5,906 nt of DNA from Hyphomicrobiales bacterium (GTDB lineage: Bacteria > Pseudomonadota > Alphaproteobacteria > Rhizobiales > Xanthobacteraceae), in contig JACQDO010000366.1 in NCBI GenBank assembly GCA_016201085.1, positions 1-5,906 on the forward strand. Reading direction: 5' to 3'. Below the pieces are notes generated by a model. That model was not told where the DNA came from and ran no database searches. It was given only the letters and a program-made list of their open reading frames with translations. The position numbers and the translations under genes are program-made. Shown piece after piece: positions 5,391 to 5,906 of the stretch. Position 1 is the first letter of the stretch, and each line of letters starts with the position of its first letter.

Positions 5391-5906
5391 GTGTTCAAGA
5401 AAATCCTGATTGCCAATCGCGGCGAGATCGCCTGCCGGATCGCGCGAACCTGCCATCGGCTCGGGGTCGCGGTTGCCGGCATTCACTCCACGGCCGACGC
5501 CGACGCCTTGCATGTGAAGATGATCGGCGAATCCATCGAGATTGGAGGCGCCGCCGCGTCCGACAGCTACCTGCGGATCGATGCGGTGATTGCCGCAGCG
5601 CAAGCGACCGGCGCTCAGGCCATCCATCCCGGCTTTGGCTTCCTCGCGGAGAATGCCACGTTCGCCCGTGCAGTCGAGGCGGCAGGTCTGGTTTTTATCG
5701 GGCCGACGCCGGATGTGATCGAACGGCTCGGCGACAAGGCCGCTGCCAAGAAAGAGGCTGAGGCGGCCAACGTGCCGATCGTCCCCGGCAGCAAGACGCC
5801 CAGTGAGGACGCCGCCGAGATCGCCCGGATCGTGCAGGAAGTCGGGCTTCCGGTGATGCTGAAGGCAGCGGCCGGCGGCGGCGGCAAGGGTATGCGTGCC
5901 GTTTCC
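5391..5906 (+). CDS. Acyl-CoA carboxylase biotin carboxylase (alpha) subunit, N-terminal part, runs off the right edge
   Basis: GTG 5391 opens a frame that stays open for 172 codons to the window end. The translation starts MFKKILIANRGEIACRIA, the classic N-terminus of biotin carboxylase domains. It continues with HPGFGFLAEN (the family usually has HPGYGFLSEN), VFIGPTPDVIERLGDKAAAK with Lys116, NVPIVPG, and the ATP-grasp glycine loop LKAAAGGGGKGMR with Lys158 and Gly162-165. The enzyme uses ATP and bicarbonate to carboxylate biotin. MCC-type alpha subunits are normally about 650-670 residues with a C-terminal biotinyl Lys in an AMKM motif; that part is beyond the window. AGAGGA at 5376-5381 lies 9 nt before the GTG. 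The gap from the carboxyltransferase stop is only 19 bp, so the two are co-transcribed. The precise substrate class depends on the beta subunit. Confidence 0.95.
   Translation, partial: MFKKILIANRGEIACRIARTCHRLGVAVAGIHSTADADALHVKMIGESIEIGGAAASDSYLRIDAVIAAAQATGAQAIHPGFGFLAENATFARAVEAAGLVFIGPTPDVIERLGDKAAAKKEAEAANVPIVPGSKTPSEDAAEIARIVQEVGLPVMLKAAAGGGGKGMRAVS

Noticed and set aside
5371..5409. Short frame from ATG 5371 overlapping the carboxyltransferase stop
   Set aside because: It ends after 12 codons and is out of frame with the biotin carboxylase, whose GTG 5391 has its own ribosome site.
3923..5482. Long minus-strand open frames (about 263 and 251 codons) opposite the second carboxyltransferase gene
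   Set aside because: They mirror a well-supported gene in GC-rich DNA, show no recognisable domain, and are rich in Arg/Ala/His/Asp as expected for antisense shadows.
647..5906. Assignment as a definite leucine-pathway methylcrotonyl-CoA carboxylase operon (liu/mcc)
   Set aside because: The beta subunits share MCC-type motifs, but geranyl-CoA and other branched enoyl-CoA carboxylases share them too. No methylglutaconyl-CoA hydratase or HMG-CoA lyase is visible in the window to settle it.

Overview
The window is GC-rich and densely coded, with GTG and TTG starts beside ATG. Together with the protein types this suggests an alphaproteobacterium, plausibly of the Bradyrhizobium/Rhodopseudomonas kind. 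That is inference from composition and family resemblance; no rRNA or other taxonomic marker is present. The content is acyl-CoA catabolism or acyl-CoA carboxylation. No mobile elements, CRISPR arrays, tRNAs or rRNAs were seen.

Layout. (1) Bases 1-629, + strand: the 3' end of a thiolase-superfamily gene, then a Zn-ribbon/OB-fold (DUF35) partner protein whose GTG start overlaps the thiolase stop. (2) Bases 647 to about 2254, - strand: a biotin-dependent carboxylase carboxyltransferase (beta) subunit of the methylcrotonyl/geranyl-CoA type, convergent with the DUF35 gene. (3) About 2255-2509: a divergent control region with a 14+4+14 bp inverted repeat (13 of 14 pairs matching). The repeat overlaps a candidate promoter for the - strand gene and abuts one for the + strand operon. 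(4) Bases 2510 to the end, + strand: an acyl-CoA dehydrogenase, a second carboxyltransferase beta subunit, and the N-terminal 172 codons of the biotin carboxylase (alpha) subunit, which runs off the edge.

How they may work together. The dehydrogenase would make an alpha,beta-enoyl-CoA. The alpha/beta carboxylase would carboxylate it, as in the isovaleryl-CoA to 3-methylcrotonyl-CoA to 3-methylglutaconyl-CoA steps of leucine breakdown or the analogous geranyl-CoA route. The thiolase/DUF35 pair could do a later or separate C-C bond step. The actual substrate cannot be read from the sequence.

The most notable points are: two carboxyltransferase paralogues that align without gaps over 532 residues and sit on either side of one strong operator-like palindrome; an Ala-Ala-Ala replacement of the Gly-Ala-Gly active-site loop in only one of them; an acyl-CoA dehydrogenase that appears to use the helix-G (IVD/LCAD-type) catalytic glutamate; and a thiolase tail lacking the usual second catalytic cysteine, paired with DUF35. 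These are interesting variations on known families. I do not see a wholly new system.
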